A stretch of 64,000 bases of DNA from Fimbriimonadaceae bacterium (GTDB lineage Bacteria; Armatimonadota; Fimbriimonadia; Fimbriimonadales; Fimbriimonadaceae): assembly GCA_019694835.1 (NCBI GenBank), contig JAIBBE010000220.1, positions 1-64,000 of the forward strand, in the 5' to 3' direction. Within the stretch, counting starts at the first letter, position 1. The number at the start of each line of letters is the position of its first letter. Of the stretch, positions 24,399-31,300 are shown piece by piece. The notes under the pieces were generated by a model. That model saw only the letters and a list, made by a program, of their open reading frames with translations, ran no database searches and was not told the origin of the DNA. A program made the position numbers and the translations under genes.

Positions 24399-25388
24399 AT
24401 GCGACTGACGCACCTGGTCTGCTGCGCGGGTTGAGCGAGTAAATTGGGCCCGGCCCAACTTTCGGAGGTTCTCCGAAAACTCCCTCGAAGCGCGAATCCC
24501 AACCTCCTCGTCGGATTTGAAAGCAGCGACGACGCGGGGGTGTTTCGGCTGTCCGAAGATCAGGCCCTGGTGCAGACCCTTGACTTCTTTACACCCGTCG
24601 TCGATGATCCGTATGCCTACGGTCAGATCGCGGCGGCGAATGCGCTGAGCGATGTTTACGCCATGGGTGGGCGACCGCTCACGGTCATGAACATCTGCTG
24701 TTTCAACCCGACCTTGGCTCCCCCCGAAGTTTGGGCGGCAGTTCTTCTCGGCGGCTACGACAAGACCACCGAGGCGGGAGCGGTCGTCGTGGGTGGGCAC
24801 AGCGTGGAGGATCGGGAGCCGAAATTTGGGCTCAGTGTAACCGGCGTCGTGAACCCGCAGCACATGTTCGCCAACGACCGCGCCCGACCTGGCGACCGGA
24901 TTTGGCTATCGAAGCCCCTCGGTACTGGCATCGTCACAACGGCGGCCAAGTACGACTCATGCACATCCGAAGAACTCGATGCGGCGGTGCGTTCCATGAG
25001 CACACTGAATCGGGAGGCGTGCGAGTCAGGACTTGCGGTCGGCGCTCGCTGTGCCACCGACATCACCGGGTTTGGCTTGGCTGGTCACCTCTTCAATGTT
25101 GCCCGAGCGTCAGGCGTTACCCTCGAGCTCTCCTCAGCAGCGCTCCCACTGCTTCCAGGTGTCGAGCGGATGGTCGCGGAGGGGCACACGACGGGTGGGG
25201 GCACCCGAAACCGTGAGCACCTCGGCGACGCGCTCACCTTTGGTCCCGGAGTCCCAGAATGGCTGCAACTGGTCATCGTCGACCCACAGACGAGCGGTGG
25301 CCTGGCGGTATTTTCTCCCGAACCGGTCGCGGGGTCGGTTGAAATCGGGCGTGCCGTCGAGGGGCCCGCAAAAATCATGGTTACGTGA
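24399..25388 (+). CDS. selD: Selenide, water dikinase with an in-frame UGA read as selenocysteine
   Basis: 329 aa if UGA at 24432-24434 is read as selenocysteine. SelD makes selenophosphate from selenide and ATP for selenocysteine and selenouridine synthesis. Reading from the ATG at 24399 gives MRLTHLVCCAG-Sec-ASKLGPAQLSEVL; the residue aligns with the catalytic Cys17 of E. coli SelD (GAGCGCKISP), and KLGPAQL is the family continuation. After that the frame is normal: SSDDAGVFRL, TLDFFTPVVDDPYAYGQIAAANALSDVYAMGG, ATDITGFGLAGHL and DPQTSGGLA. Conventional calling would start at the TTG at 24444 and lose the active site. A hairpin with apical loop GTT 25-43 nt after the UGA fits a bacterial SECIS element. 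selA, selB and tRNA-Sec are not in the window. Confidence 0.9.
24460..24478 (+). promoter_or_regulatory. Candidate bacterial SECIS hairpin in selD
   Basis: TTTCGGAG, loop GTT, CTCCGAAA: a perfect 8-bp stem inside the selD coding sequence. The first loop base is a G, 33 bases after the last base of the UGA codon, within the spacing known for bacterial SECIS elements. A second stem (TTGGGCC/GGCCCAA, 24444-24458) lies between it and the UGA. SelB would bind this hairpin to insert selenocysteine. Confidence 0.75.
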
Positions 25389-25693
25389 GCCGAATCTCCA
25401 AGAGGATGTCGCTTCGAGCCACGAGTTCGCGTCGTAAAGAAGACGAGCCGGTGGCCGGGTGATGAATTCTTGCTCACCGGAGCCCTCCCCCGTTGCGCTC
25501 CTTTGCGTCCGTGGCGTGAGTCTCCGGAAAGGTCTCACGCGGAGGTCGCCACGGTTCGCAACGACGGATGAGCTCGACTGATGCACAAATCCAACACATT
25601 CGGCCGTTCGGCATCGGTTTGCCTGCGTGAGCACGCGGGCCTGCCGAAGTTTGGCGGGAAACCTTCAATGACGCGACCCGATATACTCGCAGC
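25389..25693 (+). other. Structured intergenic region between selD and gcvT
   Basis: Contains a hairpin-forming pair CCGGGTGA/TCACCGG (about 25456-25482), possibly the selD terminator, and a nested structure at 25509-25554 with outer stem CCGTGGC/GCCACGG and inner stem GTGAG/CTCAC. No glycine-riboswitch core and no tRNA were recognised, and no coding frame is convincing. Confidence 0.4.
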
Positions 25694-26776
25694 ATGACCG
25701 AGACCATCTTACGAACCCCCCTTTACGATGCCCACGTCGCCGCCGGAGGGAAGATGGTGCCGTTCGCGGGTTACGACATGCCCGTCCAGTACGCAGGGAT
25801 TATCGCCGAGTCGCAGGCGGTTCGCGAGGGCGCGGGCATGTTCGATGTCAGCCACATGGCGAGGCTGAAGTTCACGGGCGATCGGGTCATCGAGTTCCTC
25901 GAGTGGGTGACCGCGAACGATGTCAGCAAACTCGGCGACGGGGAAGGGCAGTACTCCTTGCTTCCGAATTTCGAGGGCGGCTGCGTCGACGACATCATCG
26001 TCTACCGGATCTCGCTGACCGAGTGCCGGATGGTCGTCAACGCTGCGAATCACGCGAAAGATGTCGCCTGGCTGAAGGAGCAGAACACGTTCGGGGTGGA
26101 GATAGAAGACTACACCGGCGCCACCGCCATGATCGCGGTTCAAGGGCCGAATGCGGTCGCCACTCTCCAAGCCATGAGCGACAAGGCAGCCGAACTTGAT
26201 GCGGCTCCCGCGTTTGGGGTCGTGAATACGACGATCGGGGGCGTGATGTGCTTCGCGGCAAGGTCAGGATACACGGGAGAAGACGGCTTCGAGTTGATTT
26301 GTGCCGCAAGTGATGCCCAGAAGCTCTGGGCTGCGCTCTTGGCAGCGGGCGTCGTGCCGTGCGGTTTGGGTTCTCGCGACGTGTTGCGCGTCGAGGCTGG
26401 GCTTCCTCTTTACGGGCATGAACTCGGCGACGACCTCAGCCCGATCGCGGCGGGCTTGGGATGGGTCATTTCGAAGACGAAGTCGTTCATCGGCAGCGAG
26501 ATCATCAACAAGGCGCGTGCAGAAGGAACTCCCAAGAAGCTGCAAGGCATTCGGCTCGACTCGAAACGCCTGCCCACGCCCGGAATGAGCGTGTTGGTCG
26601 GCGATCAGGTCGTAGGCGAGGTTTGCAGCGGGATCTATTCGCCGACATTGGGTGTCGGCGCAGCGTTCGCGTTCGTTGATGCGGACATCAAGCAAGGGGC
26701 ATCGTGCGCACTCGACATTCGGGGCAGGGCGGAGCCAGGGACGGTGGTCAACAAGCGCTTCTTCCGGCGCGCGTAG
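25694..26776 (+). CDS. gcvT: Aminomethyltransferase, glycine cleavage T protein
   Basis: 360 aa, usual length. Transfers the aminomethyl carbon from the H-protein lipoyl arm to tetrahydrofolate, releasing ammonia. Family motifs: RTPLYDAHVAAGGKMVPFAGYDMPVQY at the N-terminus, AGMFDVSHMARLKFTG, a folate-site aspartate region in YSLLPNFEGGCVDDIIVYR, VQGPNA, GYTGEDGFEL and RDVLRVEAGLPLYGHEL, then VGEVCSGIYSPTLGVGAAFAFV near the end. The genes for H and P proteins are not adjacent, so the system is dispersed. A palindromic element follows the stop after 11 bp. Confidence 0.97.
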   Translation: MTETILRTPLYDAHVAAGGKMVPFAGYDMPVQYAGIIAESQAVREGAGMFDVSHMARLKFTGDRVIEFLEWVTANDVSKLGDGEGQYSLLPNFEGGCVDDIIVYRISLTECRMVVNAANHAKDVAWLKEQNTFGVEIEDYTGATAMIAVQGPNAVATLQAMSDKAAELDAAPAFGVVNTTIGGVMCFAARSGYTGEDGFELICAASDAQKLWAALLAAGVVPCGLGSRDVLRVEAGLPLYGHELGDDLSPIAAGLGWVISKTKSFIGSEIINKARAEGTPKKLQGIRLDSKRLPTPGMSVLVGDQVVGEVCSGIYSPTLGVGAAFAFVDADIKQGASCALDIRGRAEPGTVVNKRFFRRA

Positions 26777-26787
26777 GTTTCCGGCAA

Positions 26788-26957
26788 GTACCGCTGGCGT
26801 CCCGCCGGCAACCGCATGCGGGAGCTCCGATCTAGGGGTGAACTTGCAAGAGTCTCCCGTTATGACCTCTCAATCAGCCCCAAACCAAGTCCGTGTAAGG
26901 GGAGCCTTATCGCCCACCTGGCAGGCTTCCGAGATGCCGGCGGGACGCCAGCGGTAC
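26788..26957. repeat. REP doublet with perfect 23-bp arms
   Basis: 26788-26810 (GTACCGCTGGCGTCC...) and 26935-26957 (...GACGCCAGCGGTAC) are exact reverse complements. They sit between gcvT and the convergent membrane-protein gene. The 124 bp between the arms show no coding frame. Confidence 0.9.
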
Positions 26958-26965
26958 ACCGGAAC

Positions 26966-27592
26966 TCAAGCGACCGGAATCGGGCATGGCGAGGGGAAGT
27001 GGGAGTTGTCGAAGAACTTCACTCCCAGGGCAGCCGCAAACCGCAGGCCGTCCTGCTGAAGTCGCCCTGCTTGGCTACCAAGCGGCGCCGACGTGGGAAC
27101 GTTGTGAGACTCGCGAGCGAGGATGAGCAAGGGTTGGCGGGCAGCCTTCCAGTGCAATACGAGGCGGTAGATCACGGGACGAGTGACGCCAGCGGAAAAG
27201 GGCAGCACCTCGGTCAGGAGCACGATCGCGTCGAACTCGTCCAAGCTCCCACGCGTCACGCGCTTTCGCAGACCCTGTCCCTCAAGCCGCGCATAGGTGT
27301 GAGCCGTGAGGTCGCAGACGAGTCGTTCGTTCGAGAGCGCACCCCACAGCCCGGCTCCGCCGACGGCCAGTCCAATCGGCCAAGCCAAACTCCCCCACGA
27401 GGGCAGCATAAGGAAAATCAGCACCGGCCACACGACGAGGCAGATGATCACGAGCGCCTCATACCAGGCGGGCGGGGCGAAGATAAGGCGTCGATTCTCC
27501 CGTCCGAACCGACCGACCAGAGGCGTTTCGAGCCCAACTTTTCGACGTGGCGGACCGGCTGAGCGGCCCGGATGAGAGCCTGGCGCCTCCAT
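26966..27592 (-). CDS. Membrane protein of unknown function, last gene of a three-gene operon
   Basis: 208 aa. The first 40 residues are polar and basic; two hydrophobic spans follow (ALVIICLVVWPVLIFLMLP and SLAWPIGLAVGGAGLWGAL), then a beta-rich C-terminal domain (LVCDLTAHTYARLEG, IYRLVLHWKAARQPLLILARE) that resembles bacterial PH-like domains. Its ATG follows directly after the TAG of the upstream hydrolase gene with no gap, implying translational coupling. The layout matches the protein at 14807-15403. Function not recognised. Confidence 0.65.
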   Translation of the reverse strand: MEAPGSHPGRSAGPPRRKVGLETPLVGRFGRENRRLIFAPPAWYEALVIICLVVWPVLIFLMLPSWGSLAWPIGLAVGGAGLWGALSNERLVCDLTAHTYARLEGQGLRKRVTRGSLDEFDAIVLLTEVLPFSAGVTRPVIYRLVLHWKAARQPLLILARESHNVPTSAPLGSQAGRLQQDGLRFAAALGVKFFDNSHFPSPCPIPVA

Positions 27593-28315
27593 CTACAGCC
27601 CTTCTGCCCATGACACGACCTTCGCCGCGATTTGTGCGCGCGTCTCCCGGTCGGACCGTCCGAACGCCTTTGGCGCGTGAAGCGAGTGGTCAGCACCGTC
27701 GAACCAGATCAGCTCGAAATGGGGCAAGTCCTTGGTGGCCGAGACCAGGATATCGGGGGTGCAGAAAGGGTCACGGGTGCCTTCGAAACAGAGCGTTGGG
27801 ACCTGGATTCGAGGCAGGTGTTCGACGCGAAGCTTCTCGGGCTTGTCGGGCGGGTGGAGCGGGTATGAAAGAAGGACGAGCCCGTAGATCCCCCTCCCCG
27901 GCCCTCCCCCGCAAGCGGGAGAGGGGGAACCAGTCAAGCTCCCTCCCCCGCAAGCGGGAAAGGGGGAACCAGTCAAGCTCCCTCTCCCGCTTGCGCGGGA
28001 GGGCTGGGGAGGGGGATCGGCCGCGAGCATCGATGCGACCCGGCCACCCATCGAATGGCCTCCGATCAGGAGCTTCTCTGGAGACAATTCCCGTTGGATA
28101 CTCTCGACCACTGCCTGATACTCGGAAATCAGCTTCGGCATGGGCGATGGGATGCTCTTACCGGCGTCGCGATAGGCGAAATTGAACCGAACCACGCCGA
28201 GACCGACTTCCACGAATGCTTGAGCCAATGCGGCGATGTGCTCGGAGTTCATGTTTCCGCCTGCACCGTGGGCGAGAATGAGCCAGATGTCGCGAGTCCC
28301 GGGCTGGATGATCAT
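27593..28315 (-). CDS. Alpha/beta hydrolase (TEX30/KANL3-like) with an in-frame repeat insertion
   Basis: 240 aa. Serine hydrolase fold: oxyanion region LILAHGAGGNMNSEH, nucleophile in GGHSMGGRVASML (about residues 86-98), acid in FEGTRDPFC and histidine in DGADHSLHAPK. The strand LVLLSYPLHPPDKPEKLR is characteristic of the TEX30/KANL3 group of small hydrolases. Between ASMLAADP and GIYGLVLLSYP, where the group normally has a short connection, about 40 residues rich in Gly, Ser and Pro are encoded by palindromic repeat DNA (27889-28016), including two 13-residue repeats starting GSLTGSP. The insertion stays in frame and lies next to the nucleophile elbow on the following loop. Start overlaps the stop of the preceding gene (ATGA). 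Confidence 0.8.
   Translation of the reverse strand: MIIQPGTRDIWLILAHGAGGNMNSEHIAALAQAFVEVGLGVVRFNFAYRDAGKSIPSPMPKLISEYQAVVESIQRELSPEKLLIGGHSMGGRVASMLAADPPPQPSRASGRGSLTGSPFPACGGGSLTGSPSPACGGGPGRGIYGLVLLSYPLHPPDKPEKLRVEHLPRIQVPTLCFEGTRDPFCTPDILVSATKDLPHFELIWFDGADHSLHAPKAFGRSDRETRAQIAAKVVSWAEGL
27889..28016. repeat. Palindromic element with two 39-bp units inside a hydrolase gene
   Basis: Two adjacent 39-bp units (27902-27940 and 27941-27979, one difference) each contain CCCTCCCCCGC/GCGGGAGAGGG arms; a third, partly inverted copy runs to about 28016. It belongs to the CCCCCTCTCC family seen at 5624 and 58283. Since 39 is a multiple of three, the hydrolase frame stays open. Confidence 0.85.
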
Positions 28316-28629
28316 GGTTTGACTTCCTCAGCGAAGACTTGAGTAGGCCCGGCTCCGGCCAACGCGAGCCCTGCGACAAAGCAGCCTCCTGGGACATTCC
28401 CCACAATGAACTCACGACGGCCGCCCTCGATAAAGGCGAGATGGAGTTCTTTCTTCGCCCATGTGTTGTCGAACTTCACGTGCCTCTCGCCCGGCTGGAC
28501 GTCAAACGACTTGGTTTCGCCATAGCCAATTCGGCCCTCCATCTTGCCATCGATGTAGACGTCCACGTTCCGCATCTTCACGTCTCGCGCCGAATCCCGC
28601 CGAACCACCAAAGTTGCCATCTGGGCCAT
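28312..28629 (-). CDS. Small PEGA-like protein, first gene of a three-gene operon
   Basis: 105 aa; ATG at 28629 or 28620. The first half carries a PEGA-like pattern (LVVRRDSARDVKMRNVDVYIDGK, GYGETKSFDVQPGERHVKF), in which a carbohydrate- or surface-associated beta fold is expected. The C-terminal FIVGNVPGGCFVAGLALAGAG is moderately hydrophobic. No signal peptide is seen. The stop overlaps the hydrolase start, so the three genes 28629-26966 form one operon. Confidence 0.65.
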   Translation of the reverse strand: MAQMATLVVRRDSARDVKMRNVDVYIDGKMEGRIGYGETKSFDVQPGERHVKFDNTWAKKELHLAFIEGGRREFIVGNVPGGCFVAGLALAGAGPTQVFAEEVKP

Positions 28630-28740
28630 CAACCTGAGTATGAAGCCTGTGGGGTACCATCTTTGGGCCGAGAGGTTGGGGTGCGGTTGCCACTGCGCCT
28701 GTGATTCGCGGCTATTTCAAACTGAGGTTATCAAAGGCAC

Positions 28741-29040
28741 ATGCGAGTACGAATTCGCCTTCGGGCATATGATCATCGCTTGATTGATCAGTCGGCAGAG
28801 AAGATTGTCGACACCGCGCGCCGCACTGGCGCGCGAATCAGCGGTCCGATTCCGCTTCCGACCAACATCCGCAAGTTCTGCGTGATCCGTGGGCCGCACA
28901 TCGACAAGGAGTCGATGGAGCACTTCGAGTTGCGCACGCACAACCGGCTCATCGACATCCACGAGCCAACCAACAAGACGATCGACGCGCTCATGCGCCT
29001 TGACCTGCCCAGCGGCGTCGACATCCAGATCAAGACCTAA
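28741..29040 (+). CDS. rpsJ: 30S ribosomal protein S10
   Basis: 99 aa, full length. Motifs [36 protein letters not shown] and [13 protein letters not shown] are those of S10, which sits in the 30S head and also acts as NusE in antitermination. Usually rpsJ opens the S10 operon, followed by rplC. Here a terminator follows at 29064 and the next gene is a PEP-CTERM protein, so rpsJ is isolated from the ribosomal clusters. Confidence 0.97.
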   Translation: MRVRIRLRAYDHRLIDQSAEKIVDTARRTGARISGPIPLPTNIRKFCVIRGPHIDKESMEHFELRTHNRLIDIHEPTNKTIDALMRLDLPSGVDIQIKT

Positions 29041-29063
29041 GCGCGAACTCGCGGCAGGCGAAT

Positions 29064-29097
29064 GGGTCGGTCACGAGTTGACCGGCCCCTTTTCGTT
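29064..29097 (+). terminator. rpsJ terminator
   Basis: GGGTCGGTCA, loop CGAGT, TGACCGGCCC (one G-T pair), followed by CTTTTCGTT. It lies 24 bp past the stop. Confidence 0.85.
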
Positions 29098-29134
29098 GTC
29101 CCCAACATCCGCGACAATTCTCTTCGCGAAATCC

Positions 29135-29163
29135 TTAACATCTGGCGAAAATACGTGTACACT
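29135..29163 (+). promoter_or_regulatory. Promoter of the second PEP-CTERM gene
   Basis: TTAACA (29135-29140), a 17-bp spacer, then TACACT (29158-29163): five and four matches to sigma-70 boxes with ideal spacing, 56 bp upstream of the start codon. Confidence 0.55.
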
Positions 29164-29219
29164 AGCAATAGTCTGTGCTCATTCAGAAGGGCTCCTTTGT
29201 GTGTAAGGAGAAGGAAGTC

Positions 29220-29993
29220 ATGAAGAAGATATTCGCTTTGATCGGACTGACGTTGCTAGTTGGCAGTGCCAACGCCGTGACGTTCACCCTCACCGACGGC
29301 AACGCTCTCGTCAACGGCGATGACGTCGACCTCCTGTACAACTGGTTCACCGACGGTGTCGATGACCTGTTCAACGAAGACTACTATTTCCGCATCGGGC
29401 AGAACCCGGAAGATCAGGTCTCGAGCCTGGGCGGAGCGGTGGTCACTCAATTCGCGGCCAATATCGCCAACGTTCGATTTCAGAACGCCGTTGTGGCCTT
29501 CGACATCACTTACACGCTCGCTGGTGGTGCACCTGGCAGCGGGACCTCGGACATTCTCGAAGTCGTGCGAGTGCAGAACAAGACCGATCAGGCCTTGGAC
29601 TTCCACCTGTTCGAGTACGACGACTTCGACCTCAACGCGACGGCAGGCGGAGACAATGCCAGGCTGGTCAACAGCTCGACCATCGAGCAATGGGAAGCGA
29701 ACACGACCGCTCTGGTCGGCTCGGTGCCTCCGTTTGATCGATGGGAGATCGCCGCGTTCCCGACCATCTTCAACAAACTCAACGACGGTGTGGCCGACAA
29801 CCTCAGCAATGCCACGACGCCCATCGGTCCCGGCGATCTGTCGTTCGCCATGCAGTGGGATCGCACGATTGCCGCTCGCGGCACGTTCATCATGTCGAAG
29901 AACAAGAGGATCGAGGTCGTGCCTGAGCCAGCAACGCTGGCCGCGCTCGGACTGGGTGCGCTTGCCCTCTTTCGACGGCGAAGGAGCGGGTGA
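29220..29993 (+). CDS. PEP-CTERM surface protein
   Basis: 257 aa from the ATG at 29220, which has AAGGAGAAGG in the ribosome-binding position. Signal peptide 1-19 (MKKIFALIGLTLLVGSANA). The mature part is beta-rich and acidic (YNWFTDGVDDLFNEDYYFRIG) with no recognised enzyme motif. The sorting tail VVPEPATLAALGLGALALFRRRR is a canonical PEP-CTERM signal, nearly identical to that of 18472-19494, so both are probably handled by the same exosortase. Confidence 0.9.
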   Translation: MKKIFALIGLTLLVGSANAVTFTLTDGNALVNGDDVDLLYNWFTDGVDDLFNEDYYFRIGQNPEDQVSSLGGAVVTQFAANIANVRFQNAVVAFDITYTLAGGAPGSGTSDILEVVRVQNKTDQALDFHLFEYDDFDLNATAGGDNARLVNSSTIEQWEANTTALVGSVPPFDRWEIAAFPTIFNKLNDGVADNLSNATTPIGPGDLSFAMQWDRTIAARGTFIMSKNKRIEVVPEPATLAALGLGALALFRRRRSG

Positions 29994-30028
29994 CGGGGGA
30001 CGGGTAGCGGGTGGCGGGTAGCGGGGAC
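29988..30028. repeat. G-rich degenerate GGGTAGC tract
   Basis: Irregular repeats of GGGTAGC and GGGTGGC follow the PEP-CTERM gene, with at least five runs of three or more G, a possible G-quadruplex. Related in pattern to the GGGTAGT array at 18311. Confidence 0.6.
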
Positions 30029-30029
30029 G

Positions 30030-30049
30030 GAATGAAAGTACTTTCATTC
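30030..30049. terminator. 20-bp perfect palindrome over the ilvC stop
   Basis: GAATGAAAGTACTTTCATTC reads the same on both strands and covers the ilvC stop codon (30044-30046) between two convergent genes. It could act as a cruciform or a protein site; as an RNA hairpin it has almost no loop. Confidence 0.5.
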
Positions 30050-31030
30050 TGCCCACGCTACCCGGAGCTTCGCCCCGACTTCTTCCGCCGGGTGACCTCG
30101 CTCAGCGTTGCGGAGTGCCTGCATTCTCGGTAGGCCTTCCTTGTTCTCTTCGATCCACTTTCGCGTGAACTCTCCACTCTGAATCTCGGCCAGAATCTCG
30201 CGCATGGCCTGACGGCTGGCCTCCGTTACGACCCGCGGGCCAGCGTTGTACCCGCCCCATTCGGCCGTATCACTGATGGCCTCGCGCATCCCGGTAAGAC
30301 CCCGTGCATACAGCAGATCGACGATCAGTTTGACCTCGTGCAGGCACTCGAAATAGGCCGTTTCAGGTTGGTAGCCTGCGGCGACGAGGGTGTCGAACCC
30401 GGCTTTGATCAGTTCGGGCACTCCTCCACACAGCACCGCTTGCTCGCCGAAAAGATCGGTTTCGGTTTCTTCCTTGAAGGTCGTCTGGAGGACGCCGATT
30501 CGGGCGCACCCAATGGCCCACGCATAACCGAGTGCCCGTTGATGGGCTCGCCCCGTCGCGTCTTGATGCACCGCGATCATAGCGGCTAAGCCTCGTCCCG
30601 CCAGGAACTCCGTTCGGAGTAGGTGTCCGGGGCCTTTCGGGGAGACCAAGGCGACATCGACCCAGGCGGGCGGCTCGATAAGCCCAAAGTGGATGTTGAA
30701 TCCGTGAGCAAAGAGCACCATCTGACCCTCGCGCAGATGAGGCTCGACCGAGGTTCGGTAGATCTCCGCCATCGGCACGTCGGGCGTGCAGAACATGACG
30801 ATGTCCGCCCATCGGGTCGCCTCGGGCAGGTCCATCGCCGTAAGGTTGCTCTGCAACACGGCCTGACGATGCGGACTTCCCGGTCGCAGGCCGACGGCAA
30901 CTTGCAGCCCTTGATCGCGGGCGTTGAGGGCGTGAGCATGGCCTTGATTGCCGAATCCGAGCACCGCAATCTTTTCGCCGAGAATGGCAGGCTGGTCAAC
31001 GTCGGATTCGTAATAGAGGGTCGCAGGCAT
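30044..31030 (-). CDS. ilvC: Ketol-acid reductoisomerase
   Basis: 328 aa from the ATG at 31030, the family's normal length for class I; a longer frame to 31150 runs through a palindromic element and was rejected. The enzyme isomerises and reduces acetolactate or acetohydroxybutyrate in valine and isoleucine synthesis. NADPH loop: VLGFGNQGHAHALNARDQG (about residues 20-38), followed by VAVGLRPGS. Catalytic region: VSPKGPGHLLRTEF, the metal ligands in FKEETETDLFGEQAVLCGG and ECLHEVKLIVDLLYARGL. ilvB, ilvH and ilvD are not adjacent. A dispersed GTACCGCTGG element (31060-31082) lies in the leader. Confidence 0.96.
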   Translation of the reverse strand: MPATLYYESDVDQPAILGEKIAVLGFGNQGHAHALNARDQGLQVAVGLRPGSPHRQAVLQSNLTAMDLPEATRWADIVMFCTPDVPMAEIYRTSVEPHLREGQMVLFAHGFNIHFGLIEPPAWVDVALVSPKGPGHLLRTEFLAGRGLAAMIAVHQDATGRAHQRALGYAWAIGCARIGVLQTTFKEETETDLFGEQAVLCGGVPELIKAGFDTLVAAGYQPETAYFECLHEVKLIVDLLYARGLTGMREAISDTAEWGGYNAGPRVVTEASRQAMREILAEIQSGEFTRKWIEENKEGLPRMQALRNAERGHPAEEVGAKLRVAWAE

Positions 31031-31059
31031 CTGGATCGAGTGTGGCACTGCCCCCCACC

Positions 31060-31082
31060 GTACCGCTGGCAGCCTGTCGTCG
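31060..31082. repeat. Single degenerate GTACCGCTGG-family element
   Basis: GTACCGCTGGCAGCCTGTCG, one copy 30 bp upstream of the ilvC start. Confidence 0.6.
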
Positions 31083-31161
31083 AATCCGTGCGTCCTTCCT
31101 CCGCCACTAGGAAGATTGGCCCGCATTTTTACTTGATTCAGAGCATTCACCTGGGATATGC

Positions 31162-31190
31162 TTGGGAATCTGGGTATTTCGCCCTATAAT
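31162..31190 (+). promoter_or_regulatory. Promoter of the Ig-module protein gene
   Basis: TTGGGA (31162-31167), a 17-bp spacer and a perfect TATAAT (31185-31190), 110 bp upstream of the TTG start at 31301. Confidence 0.65.
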
Positions 31191-31300
31191 CCTATAAGGC
31201 AAGTCAGGTGAGGCCACGCATTCGTGCGGGGTCTGGCGGTTGGTCAATTTGGTCGTTCCGGTGTGCGGCCCACGTCATAATCCATTCAGGAGGCATCCTT

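Noticed and set aside
24444..24446. TTG as the start of selD
   Set aside because: It would remove the active-site residue; the frame continues upstream to a proper ATG through one UGA at the catalytic position.
25389..25693. Glycine riboswitch upstream of gcvT, or a tRNA-Sec next to selD
   Set aside because: The conserved glycine-aptamer core is not found, and no long tRNA with anticodon TCA could be folded from the sequence.
31031..31150. Longer ilvC start
   Set aside because: The extra 40 residues are encoded by leader DNA with a palindromic element and are not found in ketol-acid reductoisomerases.
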